From: Prosthecobacter gellanilyticus
GTDB taxonomy: Bacteria; Verrucomicrobiota; Verrucomicrobiia; Verrucomicrobiales; Verrucomicrobiaceae
Direction of reading: 5' to 3'
Assembly (NCBI RefSeq): GCF_007992435.1
Contig: NZ_BKAG01000008.1
Coordinates: forward strand, 124,001 to 188,000
DNA length: 64,000 nucleotides
A program made the translations under genes and the position numbers. Shown piece after piece: positions 1 to 8,397 of the stretch. The notes under the pieces are model-generated. The model saw only the letters and a list, made by a program, of their open reading frames with translations. It ran no database searches and was not told where the DNA came from. The stretch's first letter is position 1, and each line of letters opens with the position of its first letter.

Positions 1-92
1 GACACCCCCCTGGTGCCTGCCTTTGAAGGCATCTTCATCATTCATCAAACGACCCCGTTCCTGTGGGATCAAGAACCTCCTGAGCCTAACCA

Positions 93-779
93 ATGAAGCA
101 TTCACTACGCATCCTCGCTGCCTCGCTCCTGCTGCTGCAGCCGGCGCTGGGCACGTCCATCTCCTGGTTTGATGGCAGCGGGGACGTCATCGTCAATCCC
201 ACCGGCACAGCGCTGGATTCATCCTTCATCTTTGAGATCGGCACGTTTGGAAGCTTTGTGCCCACGGACAACAATCTCGACCAATGGGCCGCCAACTGGA
301 AGGTGTTTGACCGTGCGGTGATCGGTGACGGCTGGAATCCGGCCGAGGGTTACTTCACAAGCTTTGCCCAGTTGAGCGAGACGGGAACGCCGGGCCTTGG
401 CCAGAGCTCGTTCAGTGCGGAAACCTTTCAGTCAGGGGAGGTGGCCTACCTCTGGGTGTACAATGCGCTCGACCTTGTGCCGACCTCGCAGTGGGCTCTG
501 GTGCGTGACTCGACCAATGGCCCCGGCAGCGGGAGCTGGCTGATGCCGACCGCCGATGACAACGCTGTCGACTCCACGGATTGGGACCTGCTGCAGGCGA
601 ACCAGGCCATCCTCGGCATGGTGAACGGCGTCATGGGCCCTGGTGACTACACACCGATCGGCAATCCCGGCGGTGGTGCGGCCTGGCTGCAGCTCGCGGC
701 CGTGCCGGAGCCAGGGTCATGCTTGTTGTTAGGCGTGGCGGGGTTGTTGGGGCTTTGGAGGAGGAAGCGGGCGGCTTAG
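93..779 (+). CDS. PEP-CTERM sorting domain protein, exported
   Basis: This 228-residue protein begins with a clear Sec signal peptide (MKHSLRILAASLLLLQPALG). It ends with a PEP-CTERM sorting signal: VPEP, a short hydrophobic helix (LLLGVAGLLGLW) and the basic tail RRKRAA. PEP-CTERM proteins are exported and processed at the C-terminus by an exosortase, and are linked to exopolysaccharide or surface matrix in Verrucomicrobiota. The body (about residues 22-200) is rich in Gly, Asp and Trp and I do not recognise a catalytic fold in it. The ATG at 93 is chosen because it directly precedes the signal peptide; the leader CCTGAGCCTAACCA shows no strong Shine-Dalgarno sequence. No exosortase gene lies in the window. 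Confidence 0.85.
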   Translation: MKHSLRILAASLLLLQPALGTSISWFDGSGDVIVNPTGTALDSSFIFEIGTFGSFVPTDNNLDQWAANWKVFDRAVIGDGWNPAEGYFTSFAQLSETGTPGLGQSSFSAETFQSGEVAYLWVYNALDLVPTSQWALVRDSTNGPGSGSWLMPTADDNAVDSTDWDLLQANQAILGMVNGVMGPGDYTPIGNPGGGAAWLQLAAVPEPGSCLLLGVAGLLGLWRRKRAA

Positions 780-817
780 CCATCAACGGACTTCACCACG
801 CAGCATCTTGAGTGTCG

Positions 818-990
818 CGATAGCGTCCTGGACTGCGCCTGGCCTCTGGCGCTCTGGAAGTCCTGGCGAGAATCTTCGCGCATGGTGAATGCGAAGGTCA
901 TGCGGGGCTTTACGCGTTGTGAAATCCGCAAGCCACCCGCTCCGTCGGAAAGCTCCAGAGGACTGGAGCACTCCAGGACGCTTCGCGACA
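818..990. repeat. Imperfect inverted repeat with AGCGTCCTGGA arms
   Basis: The 270-bp gap between the PEP-CTERM gene and ftsZ contains no credible gene. It holds an imperfect inverted repeat: the left arm near 818 reads TCGCGATAGCGTCCTGGACT. The right arm near 965-990, read on the minus strand, gives TCGCGAAGCGTCCTGGAGTG. A related word, TCGCGAAGCGTCCCGGAGTG, recurs at about 62326, 61 kb away. This looks like a dispersed palindromic intergenic element rather than a terminator, since neither arm is followed by a T run. Confidence 0.5.
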
Positions 991-1048
991 GCGGCAAGGC
1001 ATGAGGGCGCGAAGTCTAACGAACTTCGCACCTGCTTATGGCGATGGA

Positions 1049-2854
1049 TTACCTCTTCAGCTTGCGCTTGAGACGCATCCAGGTGGGGACATCGAGGTCT
1101 TCGCCGCCATCGGCAAGGACGGGCTCGGTCTTCTGAAAGCGGCCGCGGTCTTCTTCAGAACCGAAGCGGAAGGCGATCTGCTCGTCGTCCTCGCTCACCT
1201 TGGAGGCGAGACGGGAACCGGGCATGTAAGGGGCGTCTTCCGCCGCAGGCGCGGGTGCGCGGCCGACCACAGCGGCGAGCGAGGTGGTGGGCAGAGGTGC
1301 GGGGCGCGGAGCAGGCTGGGTGATGAAGTCCTCAATGCGCGGCCGTGGAGGGCGCACTGGCTGCACGGGTTCCGGCTCGGGCTCTGGCTCTGGGATGTGA
1401 GCGGCGGCCATCGGCTGCTCGATGATGATCTCATCCGCGAACGGAGAAGGCTCTTCTTCGAAGGTCGCCTCAGCCACGGCCTCAGCCTCAGCTTGCGGCT
1501 CTTCCTCCAGGAAGGACTCAGGCTCGGGCTCGGGTTCAAACTCTGGCGCGCTGACTTCCTCCACGGAAAGCGGAAGCGGTGCGGAGGTGATGGAGGTCGG
1601 AGCCGCAGGAGCGGCGATCTCCTCGCTCCTGAAAAGCAAGTCCATCGGCTCTGTGGCAGGTGCAGACTTGGCGAGCTCAGCTCTCAGGGATGATTTGGAG
1701 GCGCGGGGCGCAGGGGCGGCCGCTGTGGCAGGGATGAGAGTAGGTGATGGTGCTGATGCTGGAGCTGGGGCGTGTGCGGCAGGCGCGCCCAGATTGTCCA
1801 TGATGGAGGGCATCGGGCGATCCTTGACCGGCAGCATGTCCACCGGAGGTGCGGCAGCCGCGACGGTATTCAGTTGAGCGAGACCGAGCGAGCTGAGCAG
1901 CGTGACGCAGACGGAGTCTCCGAGCTTTGCATCCACGGCGACGCCGAACAAGATGTGCGTCTGGTCCGGCACGTTCTTGCCGAGCAGCTTCATGATGGCA
2001 TCCACCTCGAGCAGGGTGAGGGACTCACCGCCGGCGATGTGGACGAGCAGGGTCTTCGTCTGGTGAAGAAGACGACCTTGATCGATAAGCGGAGACTTCA
2101 GTGCGCGCTTCACGGCCTCGCTGCCGCGGTTCTGGCCGCGGGCTTCGCCGAAGCCGAAGAGGCAGCGTCCGTTGGAGGTGTTGAGAGCGGCGGTGAGGTC
2201 ATCGAGGCCCAGCTTCACCAGGCCTGGCGTAGAAAGGATGGTGGACACCGCACGCAGGGACTGGGCAATGAGCTGGTCCGCCTGCGTGAATGCCTTCTGG
2301 ATACCGTCCTTGGGCAGCGTGAGCTCGCCCATGCGGTTGTTTTCAAAGAGGATCAGCGCATCTGCGCGCTTCTGGAGCTGGTCCAGAGATTCCTCGGCCT
2401 GCTTGAGGCGGCGCTTGCCTTCAAAGCTGAAGGGCATGGTGGCGGTGAGAAAGACGAGGGCGCCGGTGCCTTTGGCAATCTCTGCGATGACGGGAGCAGC
2501 GCCGGAACCAGTGCCGCCACCGAGACCGGTGCAGATGAAGACGATGTCATGGCCGTCCACGGCCTCGCGGATCTGCTCGCGGGAGAAGACGGCGGCCTCG
2601 CGGCCGAGCTCCGGATCACCACCGGCGCCGATGCCGCGCATGAGCTCCACCCCGAGCTGCACCTTGTGCGGAGACATCGAGTGGCTGAGCACGCGGATGT
2701 CCGTGTGCACGGTGACCAGCTTGGCCTCCACGGTGCGGTCCAGCGTGATGCGGTCCAGCACATTGCCACCGGCTCCGCCGACGCCGACGATGCAGGTTTT
2801 CAGCGAGCCGGGCTCGATGGTTTCCTTCAGGGCTTTGCGATCATATTCGACCAT
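1049..2854 (-). CDS. ftsZ: Cell division protein FtsZ, divergent
   Basis: FtsZ is the tubulin-like GTPase that forms the cytokinetic ring. In this 601-residue protein the nucleotide-binding N-domain is clear: VGVGGAGGN (23-31), the signature GGGTGSG (112-118) and PFSFEGKRR (141-149). The synergy T7 loop is not canonical. Family members read LINVDFADV, here the aligned residues 212-220 read LVKLGLDDL, so the usual Asn and first Asp are Lys and Gly. From about 330 to 585 there is an unusually long Pro/Glu/Ala-rich linker with Glu-Pro repeats. It is followed by a recognisable C-terminal tail peptide (DLDVPTWMRLKRKLKR) that would bind FtsA. It lies last in ftsQ-ftsA-ftsZ, 56 bp after ftsA. No Shine-Dalgarno sequence precedes the ATG. 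Confidence 0.95.
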   Translation of the reverse strand: MVEYDRKALKETIEPGSLKTCIVGVGGAGGNVLDRITLDRTVEAKLVTVHTDIRVLSHSMSPHKVQLGVELMRGIGAGGDPELGREAAVFSREQIREAVDGHDIVFICTGLGGGTGSGAAPVIAEIAKGTGALVFLTATMPFSFEGKRRLKQAEESLDQLQKRADALILFENNRMGELTLPKDGIQKAFTQADQLIAQSLRAVSTILSTPGLVKLGLDDLTAALNTSNGRCLFGFGEARGQNRGSEAVKRALKSPLIDQGRLLHQTKTLLVHIAGGESLTLLEVDAIMKLLGKNVPDQTHILFGVAVDAKLGDSVCVTLLSSLGLAQLNTVAAAAPPVDMLPVKDRPMPSIMDNLGAPAAHAPAPASAPSPTLIPATAAAPAPRASKSSLRAELAKSAPATEPMDLLFRSEEIAAPAAPTSITSAPLPLSVEEVSAPEFEPEPEPESFLEEEPQAEAEAVAEATFEEEPSPFADEIIIEQPMAAAHIPEPEPEPEPVQPVRPPRPRIEDFITQPAPRPAPLPTTSLAAVVGRAPAPAAEDAPYMPGSRLASKVSEDDEQIAFRFGSEEDRGRFQKTEPVLADGGEDLDVPTWMRLKRKLKR

Positions 2855-2910
2855 GTCGGTGGGGGTGTTGAGGATGGACGGGCGGAACTAACTAAAAGGA
2901 TGAAATGGCT

Positions 2911-4125
2911 TTATGGCACGACCGAGAGGAGGTCGGCCATCTTCCGCCCCAGCTTGCGGAGCGGTGACATGAACGGTTTCTCTTGATCCAGGATCTGAGC
3001 ATAACGTATCAGGCCGATGGGCGCTGAGAACTGCGGTTTCTCGAAAGTGGCGGTCACGCCACTGACGGGAGCCGAGCCTGCGCGCGTCACTTTCCTTTCA
3101 AACACATCTTGTGCCACCACGTCAATTCCTTTCAGCAGGCTCGTGCCACCTGTTAGGTAGATCCCGGCGGCCAGATGACCGATGTGTCCCTCGCAGCGAG
3201 TTTTGACCTGCTCGAAGATTTCACGCACACGGAGGTGGATGACTTCGTTGAGGAAACTGCGCTCGCACTCGGCGATCATGAAGCCGTTGTCGTCCTCCAC
3301 GCGGACGATGTCCTCCGGTGAGAGATCGTCAAAGATGCAGGAGCCTTCGGTGACTTTCAGCTCCTCGGCGCGGCGGTCCGGGATCTGCACTGCCATGGCG
3401 ATGTCCTGGGTGATGTGGTCACCCCCGAGCGGCACGCAGCCGGAGGCGGCGATCATACCGTCTTCATAGAGAACGTAATCCGCCGTGCCACCGCCGATAT
3501 CGATCATCAGGGCGCCCTGGGCTTTGGCCTCGCGGTTCAGCACCACCTGGGCCGCGGCGATGGCGGTGAAGACCACGTCCTCCACCTCCAGCGGCACTTC
3601 GCGCACGCACTTCACAGCGTTTTGAATACGACCACGCACGCCGTGGATGATGTGGTAATCCGCCTCCAGCACGCGGCCTTCACGGCCGATGGGCTGGCGC
3701 ACACCTTCCTGGCCATCCACGATGTACTGGCGGGTGATGCTGTGCAGAAACACATGATCCTGAGGGATCTCGACATTGCGGGCGATCTCCTTCGCCTCCT
3801 CGACATCGTCCTCGGTGATCTCGCCCTGGTCCTCCTGGAGGCGCCAGGCGCCGCGGCTGTTCAGGCTTTTGATGTGGCCGCCGGTGACGCCGAGGAAGAC
3901 GGTGCGGATCATGACATCACTCGGTTCCTCGGCACGCACGAGAGCGTCATTGAGGACGGTCTGCACCTTTTGAAAGTCCACGATCTCCCCTTTGCGCACG
4001 CCGCGAGAGGGTGCGGTGCCGACACCGAGAATCTTGATGGTGCCGTCACGCTTGGCCTCGCCGACGACGACGCAAATCTTGCTCGTGCCGATTTCGAGTC
4101 CTGCGTAGATGGTGCTTTTGGCCAT
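2911..4125 (-). CDS. ftsA: Cell division protein FtsA
   Basis: FtsA is the actin-like ATPase that tethers FtsZ to the membrane. The 404-residue protein starts with the phosphate-1 loop of the actin fold (AGLEIGTSKICVVVG, about 8-22) and has a second phosphate motif IDIGGGTADYV near residue 203. The SHS2/1C subdomain occupies roughly 85-165. The C-terminus (SPLRKLGRKMADLLSVV) fits the amphipathic membrane-targeting helix. Length is normal for the family. The gene is 17 bp after ftsQ and 56 bp before ftsZ, so the three are probably cotranscribed. Confidence 0.96.
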   Translation of the reverse strand: MAKSTIYAGLEIGTSKICVVVGEAKRDGTIKILGVGTAPSRGVRKGEIVDFQKVQTVLNDALVRAEEPSDVMIRTVFLGVTGGHIKSLNSRGAWRLQEDQGEITEDDVEEAKEIARNVEIPQDHVFLHSITRQYIVDGQEGVRQPIGREGRVLEADYHIIHGVRGRIQNAVKCVREVPLEVEDVVFTAIAAAQVVLNREAKAQGALMIDIGGGTADYVLYEDGMIAASGCVPLGGDHITQDIAMAVQIPDRRAEELKVTEGSCIFDDLSPEDIVRVEDDNGFMIAECERSFLNEVIHLRVREIFEQVKTRCEGHIGHLAAGIYLTGGTSLLKGIDVVAQDVFERKVTRAGSAPVSGVTATFEKPQFSAPIGLIRYAQILDQEKPFMSPLRKLGRKMADLLSVVP

Positions 4126-4142
4126 GGCGCTATTCTATTCTA

Positions 4143-5219
4143 TTAACGAACGGATGTTGGGGCTGCTGGAGAGCTGGGGTGTGGAGAAAGGGAGGCAGTG
4201 ACGGGATCCTGGAGGCCTTCGAGATTCGGCGGCTCGCGGAAAATGATGGGCAGGTTCTTCTGCACCAGCAGGTTCAGCGTCTCGATCTTCCACTCGCGAT
4301 GAAGGGCTTCAAGCCAGATACGGTCCAGGCGGGCGAGTTGATCGTCCAGATCATCCACGCCGAAAATGAACTGGCTGCGAAGCTTCGGATCCACGGCACC
4401 CATGCTGGCGGTGAGGGACCAGGGCTTCTGGATGTCGATCTGGTAGAGCTTCAGCAGGCCTTGCTTCTCCTCGCGCTGCTGCAGCTCGCCCAGGAGGTGG
4501 AGCGCGGACTTGATGGAAAGGTCGGTCATCGCTTCGCCAGAGGTGTTGTGCGCCAGTGTCTCATGACGGATCACGGGCAAAGCGTCATAAGCCTCTGTCA
4601 CCACCTCGCAGGGGAAGGTCACCCCTTCGGCATCAATGAAGTGGCCGATCTCAGGCTGGCGTGACTTCATGCCGAGCTTTGGCAGCTCGATCCAGGCCAC
4701 TGGCTGGCGCTGCTTGACCACGATGGTCAGGCGGCCCTCGTAGTCGCGGTTGATCTTCACGGAGCGCACGGCGGGCAGCGTCATGATGCGGCCCTGGATT
4801 TCCCGCATGTTCACGGTCAGCAGGTTCATGCCATGCGTCAGGGCGCTGGTGCGGACGATGCGCTCAGCCGTTACCGGACCTTCCGTGCGCACCACCACCT
4901 GCTTCAGGCTGAACTGCGGGTTCTTTAGAAAAGCCTCACGCACCGTGATCTTCAGCAGGGCACCCAGGCAGATGAAGAGGATCAGGCCCATGGCCCACTT
5001 GAAGCCACGGCGCTTGAAGGCGGCGCGCTCCATCTCGCGGATCTTCGGGGAGTCCACCTTCAGGTTCACGTCCAGCGTCATGCCACCCACCTTGCGGCGC
5101 TTCTTGCCCGCAGACGCAGGAGCCACCTCGGAGGGGGCTCTTGGCACGGGAGAGGCCTTGAGGGTTTTGGCAGGAATGGTTAAACGCGCGGGCATGACAA
5201 AGTCGAAGGCGTGCAACAC
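4143..5219 (-). CDS. ftsQ: Cell division protein FtsQ/DivIB
   Basis: This is a bitopic divisome protein of 358 residues. A basic cytoplasmic N-terminus of about 72 residues is followed by one membrane helix (WAMGLILFICLGALLKI, about 75-91). A POTRA domain follows (about 102-170, beginning PQFSLKQVVV) and then an FtsQ-type beta domain. Start choice is between a GTG at 5219, preceded by GGGAAG at a suitable distance, and an ATG at 5195; I prefer the GTG. It is the first gene of the ftsQ-ftsA-ftsZ cluster. The usual upstream murein genes (murC, ddl) are absent: a divergent gene begins at 5384. The AT-rich 164-bp intergenic region must hold the promoters. Confidence 0.88.
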   Translation of the reverse strand: MLHAFDFVMPARLTIPAKTLKASPVPRAPSEVAPASAGKKRRKVGGMTLDVNLKVDSPKIREMERAAFKRRGFKWAMGLILFICLGALLKITVREAFLKNPQFSLKQVVVRTEGPVTAERIVRTSALTHGMNLLTVNMREIQGRIMTLPAVRSVKINRDYEGRLTIVVKQRQPVAWIELPKLGMKSRQPEIGHFIDAEGVTFPCEVVTEAYDALPVIRHETLAHNTSGEAMTDLSIKSALHLLGELQQREEKQGLLKLYQIDIQKPWSLTASMGAVDPKLRSQFIFGVDDLDDQLARLDRIWLEALHREWKIETLNLLVQKNLPIIFREPPNLEGLQDPVTASLSPHPSSPAAPTSVR

Positions 5220-5383
5220 AGCCGAGACTTCCCGGCAGATCGTTAATATCCCTTAATAAACAATTTCGTTCCAAAACGCCACGCTTTTTCTGGAAAAATT
5301 AGCCCCTATGGCCGGGATGAAGTTATTCGCAGTTTCGACACATCCTTGCCAGTTCCCAATCGTAGCCTAGCCTCTTCTTCCTG

Positions 5384-6955
5384 ATGCCAAAATCCTCCCC
5401 TGCGCTCCTGCTTACCCTCCTTGTCTTGGCAGGGGCTGGCGCGGCGGTGTGGATGTCGCCGAAGAACGGCGCGCCGGTAGAGGTCAAAACCGCTCCGGTG
5501 GCCCCGGTGGAGCCGAGCCCTCTCCTGGAGGCAACCCTGCCCACGGATCAGCCGGACACGGCTCCTCAGATCAACATTTTGGTGGAGCCGAAGCCATCCG
5601 CCCCGCCCAAACCGGCAACGATGGAGGGTCTTCGTCAGCAGATAGCCCTGCTGGAGGGGCAGGTGGAGTATCTTCAGGGCCAGGTCGGCGCTCTCCAGGA
5701 TGAAAATGCCCAGCTCCTGCAAAAGCTCGGCACCCTCGGTATGAAGGGAGTGGCGAAGCTGGATCCCTTGCCGCCTCTGCCCATGGACGAGCCGCCGGAC
5801 TTCGTCGGCCTCGGCATCGAGCTCATGAAGTTCCGCCAAATCCAGGCCCTGCCCATCCCCACCACGGGTGTGAGCCAGGCCGAGGTGGAAAAGGCCATCC
5901 TCGCCTGGTTGCGCCAGCAGCAGCCGGAGGATGAAGGTCCGCGCTTTGCCCTCGCCCTCGCTGCCTTGGGCTGGATTCCGAAGCCTGTCGACCCCCTGCC
6001 TCTCCAGGCCTCCGTGCTGGCCCTGAACCTCGGCGGCTGGTATGACACTGCCTCCGGCACACTGCTGGTCGTGGATGAAAAAGCCGTGCCTGGCAAACCC
6101 GCGCCTGATCGACCCATGGCCGTGGCCTTCGGCCAGTTGCTCCGTGAGTATGGCAGCACGCTGTATCCGGCGCCGGGCAGGCCACCGTTGACCACGGACG
6201 AGCGCCTCGCGCGTCTAGCGCTGATCACGGGAGATGCAGCGCTCACCCGCTTCCTCTACAGCATTCAGAATCCCATCCCGCAGAGTCCCACGGACCTGCC
6301 CGCTGAAGATCCGGATCATCCGCTGAACCAGATCCCCATGCCGATGTATCTGAAGGAACTGTCGCTGTTTCCCTTCGCGAAAGGTCTGGAGTTCGCGCAG
6401 GCACTGCACAGCGCAGGACTGTATCCGCAGTTGAATGCCTCCTACTCGCGTCCGCCCACCTCGTGTGGCGAGATCATCGAGCCTGAGCGCTTTCTCGATC
6501 CGGAGCGCCTGCCGCCGGCCCGCGTGGACTTGCCTAACATTGAGATTGGTGGCGAGACACCCTACTGGGATGACCGTCTCGGCCGTTTCGCCACCTTCAC
6601 CGCGCTCCGCACCTACAATAGCGATGAGGAAGCCGGACTCGCGACCCGCGGCCAGAAGGGCGACCGCCTGCTGGCCTATGCCGCGCCGAACCATAAGCGT
6701 GACCATGCCGTTTGGCAGAGCCTCTTCATGACCTTTGAAAACAGCACCGCCTTTTTCAAAGCCATGCGCTCCTGCGTCACTCAGCGCTATGATGCCAAGC
6801 CGGAGGTCGATGAGCCGGGCAAGGTCACTTTGAAAGCCGATGACCGTCACGTGAGGATCCTCAGCACCCATGGTGGTCAGGGTGTGATGCTCATCGATGC
6901 CGCCACGGCTGAATTTGCCGATGCCGCAGAGAAGGCGGCATCATCACTGCGATGA
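5384..6955 (+). CDS. Exported coiled-coil protein of unknown function
   Basis: I do not recognise this 523-residue protein. It begins with a hydrophobic segment (ALLLTLLVLAGAGAAVWM) that could be a signal peptide or N-terminal anchor. A Pro-rich linker follows, then a predicted coiled coil at about 82-122 (LRQQIALLEGQVEYLQGQV and onward). The remainder is a globular, probably extracytoplasmic domain. No HExxH or other catalytic signature is evident. It is divergent from ftsQ, so the two may share a promoter region. Its stop codon lies one base upstream of the start of the next gene, which suggests cotranscription with the dipeptidase-like gene. A structural role in the envelope is possible, but that is inference from architecture alone. 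Confidence 0.75.
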   Translation: MPKSSPALLLTLLVLAGAGAAVWMSPKNGAPVEVKTAPVAPVEPSPLLEATLPTDQPDTAPQINILVEPKPSAPPKPATMEGLRQQIALLEGQVEYLQGQVGALQDENAQLLQKLGTLGMKGVAKLDPLPPLPMDEPPDFVGLGIELMKFRQIQALPIPTTGVSQAEVEKAILAWLRQQQPEDEGPRFALALAALGWIPKPVDPLPLQASVLALNLGGWYDTASGTLLVVDEKAVPGKPAPDRPMAVAFGQLLREYGSTLYPAPGRPPLTTDERLARLALITGDAALTRFLYSIQNPIPQSPTDLPAEDPDHPLNQIPMPMYLKELSLFPFAKGLEFAQALHSAGLYPQLNASYSRPPTSCGEIIEPERFLDPERLPPARVDLPNIEIGGETPYWDDRLGRFATFTALRTYNSDEEAGLATRGQKGDRLLAYAAPNHKRDHAVWQSLFMTFENSTAFFKAMRSCVTQRYDAKPEVDEPGKVTLKADDRHVRILSTHGGQGVMLIDAATAEFADAAEKAASSLR

Positions 6956-6956
6956 A

Positions 6957-8309
6957 ATGCGCCGCGAGATGCGTTTGTTCTCTCGCATGAGTTCCGCTCT
7001 CTCCCGCCGCCATCTTCTCCGCCAGCTCCCGCTCGCCGCACTCGCCGGTGGTTTTCACATTCATGCGCGCTCGCAGGAGTCGAAGCAGCTCTGGGTCACC
7101 GGGAATCCGAACATGGACAAAGCCCGCGAGATCGCGGTGAACCTCCTGAAGCCCACGCAGGCGCAGATCGAGCATGCCTGGGAGCTGCATTTCAATTCCG
7201 TGGTGTTTGAGAGCTATGGCTTTGCCCCGCGCTGCGCCATCGATGCAGAAGCCATGAACGAGGCCATCAAGTCAGGTGCCTCGGCTGCTGAGATCACCGA
7301 CCTGCGCGAGTCCATGTCCATGAATCGCAACGCCACGAACGAGCGCGAGCGAAAAGAGTTCCTGGATGCTTTCCATGCCGCTGGCGTGACCTGCATCTTC
7401 CAAAACACCGGTGAGGAGGGCAGTGATCCCATGCGCCTCATCAAACGTCTCGCACATTTCACCAAGGCGACGGATCTCTTGAAGCCTGCGCTTACCAAGG
7501 TGACGACCGCGGAAGAGATCGAAGGCTTGAAGAAAGCCGGTCATGTGGGCCTCTGCTTCACCATCAATGGCGTGCCTTTGATGCAGGACTGGGAAAGCGT
7601 GTCGGATGAGTTGCGCTTCGTGCGCATCTTCCATGAGCTCGGCACGCGCATGATGCATCTCACCTACAATCGTCGGAACCCGATCGGCGATGGCGCAGGC
7701 GAGCCACATGACGGTGGCCTGAGTGACTTCGGTCATGCCGCCGTGGCGGAGATGAACAAGCTCGGCGTCATTATCGATGTCGCGCACAGTGGTTGGAAGA
7801 CGGCCTTTGATGCGGCGAAGGCTTCAAAGAAACCCATGGTCGCCAGTCACACCACCTGCTGCGGTGTGTATGAGCACTTCCGTGGCAAGCCCGATGACAC
7901 CATCAAGGCCATCTGTGATACCGACGGCCTTGTGGGCATGTGCTGCATCCCACGTTTCCTCGGCGGCAAAGGCGATATCACCGCCTTGATGGATCATCTG
8001 GATCACGTCATCAAAAAGTTCGGCGCCAAGCATGCCGCCATCGGTTGTGACACCGCCTACATCTCGCGCTACGACAAAGAAGAGCGCGCGAAGCTGATGA
8101 AAGCGCCTGCTGGAAGCTCGGGCCGATGGGAGCATCTCTGGCCGAAGGATGAGTATGTGACCACGCTCGAAGCCGAGCAAAGCGTGGCCTGGTCCAACTG
8201 GCCGCTCTTCACTCTCGGCATGATCATGCGCGGTCACAGTGATGACACCATCCGTCAGGTCATCGGCGGCAACATGCTCCGCGTGCTGAAGGCGAACACC
8301 GTGGCGTGA
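6957..8309 (+). CDS. Membrane dipeptidase-like protein (peptidase M19)
   Basis: This is a renal-dipeptidase-fold (M19) amidohydrolase of about 450 residues with an N-terminal export signal containing SRRHLLRQLPLAALAGG, compatible with the Tat pathway. Family landmarks are present: HLTYNRRNPIGDG, the metal-ligand regions VIIDVAHSGW and MVASHTTC, and IGCDTAY near the C-terminus. Two acidic ligands typical of M19 look replaced. HxD appears as HFN (ELHFNSVVFE), and the bridging Glu region reads TINGVPL. Catalysis may therefore differ, or the protein belongs to a variant subfamily. Starts at 6957, 6969 and 6987 are all possible; 6957 immediately follows the upstream stop. Confidence 0.82.
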   Translation: MRREMRLFSRMSSALSRRHLLRQLPLAALAGGFHIHARSQESKQLWVTGNPNMDKAREIAVNLLKPTQAQIEHAWELHFNSVVFESYGFAPRCAIDAEAMNEAIKSGASAAEITDLRESMSMNRNATNERERKEFLDAFHAAGVTCIFQNTGEEGSDPMRLIKRLAHFTKATDLLKPALTKVTTAEEIEGLKKAGHVGLCFTINGVPLMQDWESVSDELRFVRIFHELGTRMMHLTYNRRNPIGDGAGEPHDGGLSDFGHAAVAEMNKLGVIIDVAHSGWKTAFDAAKASKKPMVASHTTCCGVYEHFRGKPDDTIKAICDTDGLVGMCCIPRFLGGKGDITALMDHLDHVIKKFGAKHAAIGCDTAYISRYDKEERAKLMKAPAGSSGRWEHLWPKDEYVTTLEAEQSVAWSNWPLFTLGMIMRGHSDDTIRQVIGGNMLRVLKANTVA

Positions 8310-8317
8310 TTGCAGAT

Positions 8318-8383
8318 GTACGTTGTTCACGCTTGAGCGTGTTCTTCGATCGTCATTGACACGCTAAAGCGTGAACAACGTAC
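8318..8383. repeat. REP-like palindromic element, family A copy 1
   Basis: This 66-bp near-perfect inverted repeat has arms GTACGTTGTTCACGCTT and AAGCGTGAACAACGTAC around a variable centre. The same element occurs at 28220-28285 and 51441-51508. Here it sits between convergently transcribed genes (M19 protein and Ser/Thr kinase), so it could also act as a bidirectional hairpin. Confidence 0.9.
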
Positions 8384-8397
8384 GAGTCTGGCGCGCT

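Noticed and set aside
1772-2986. 404-codon open frame antisense to ftsZ
   Set aside because: FtsZ on the minus strand is certain, and the antisense frame runs through its whole GTPase domain.
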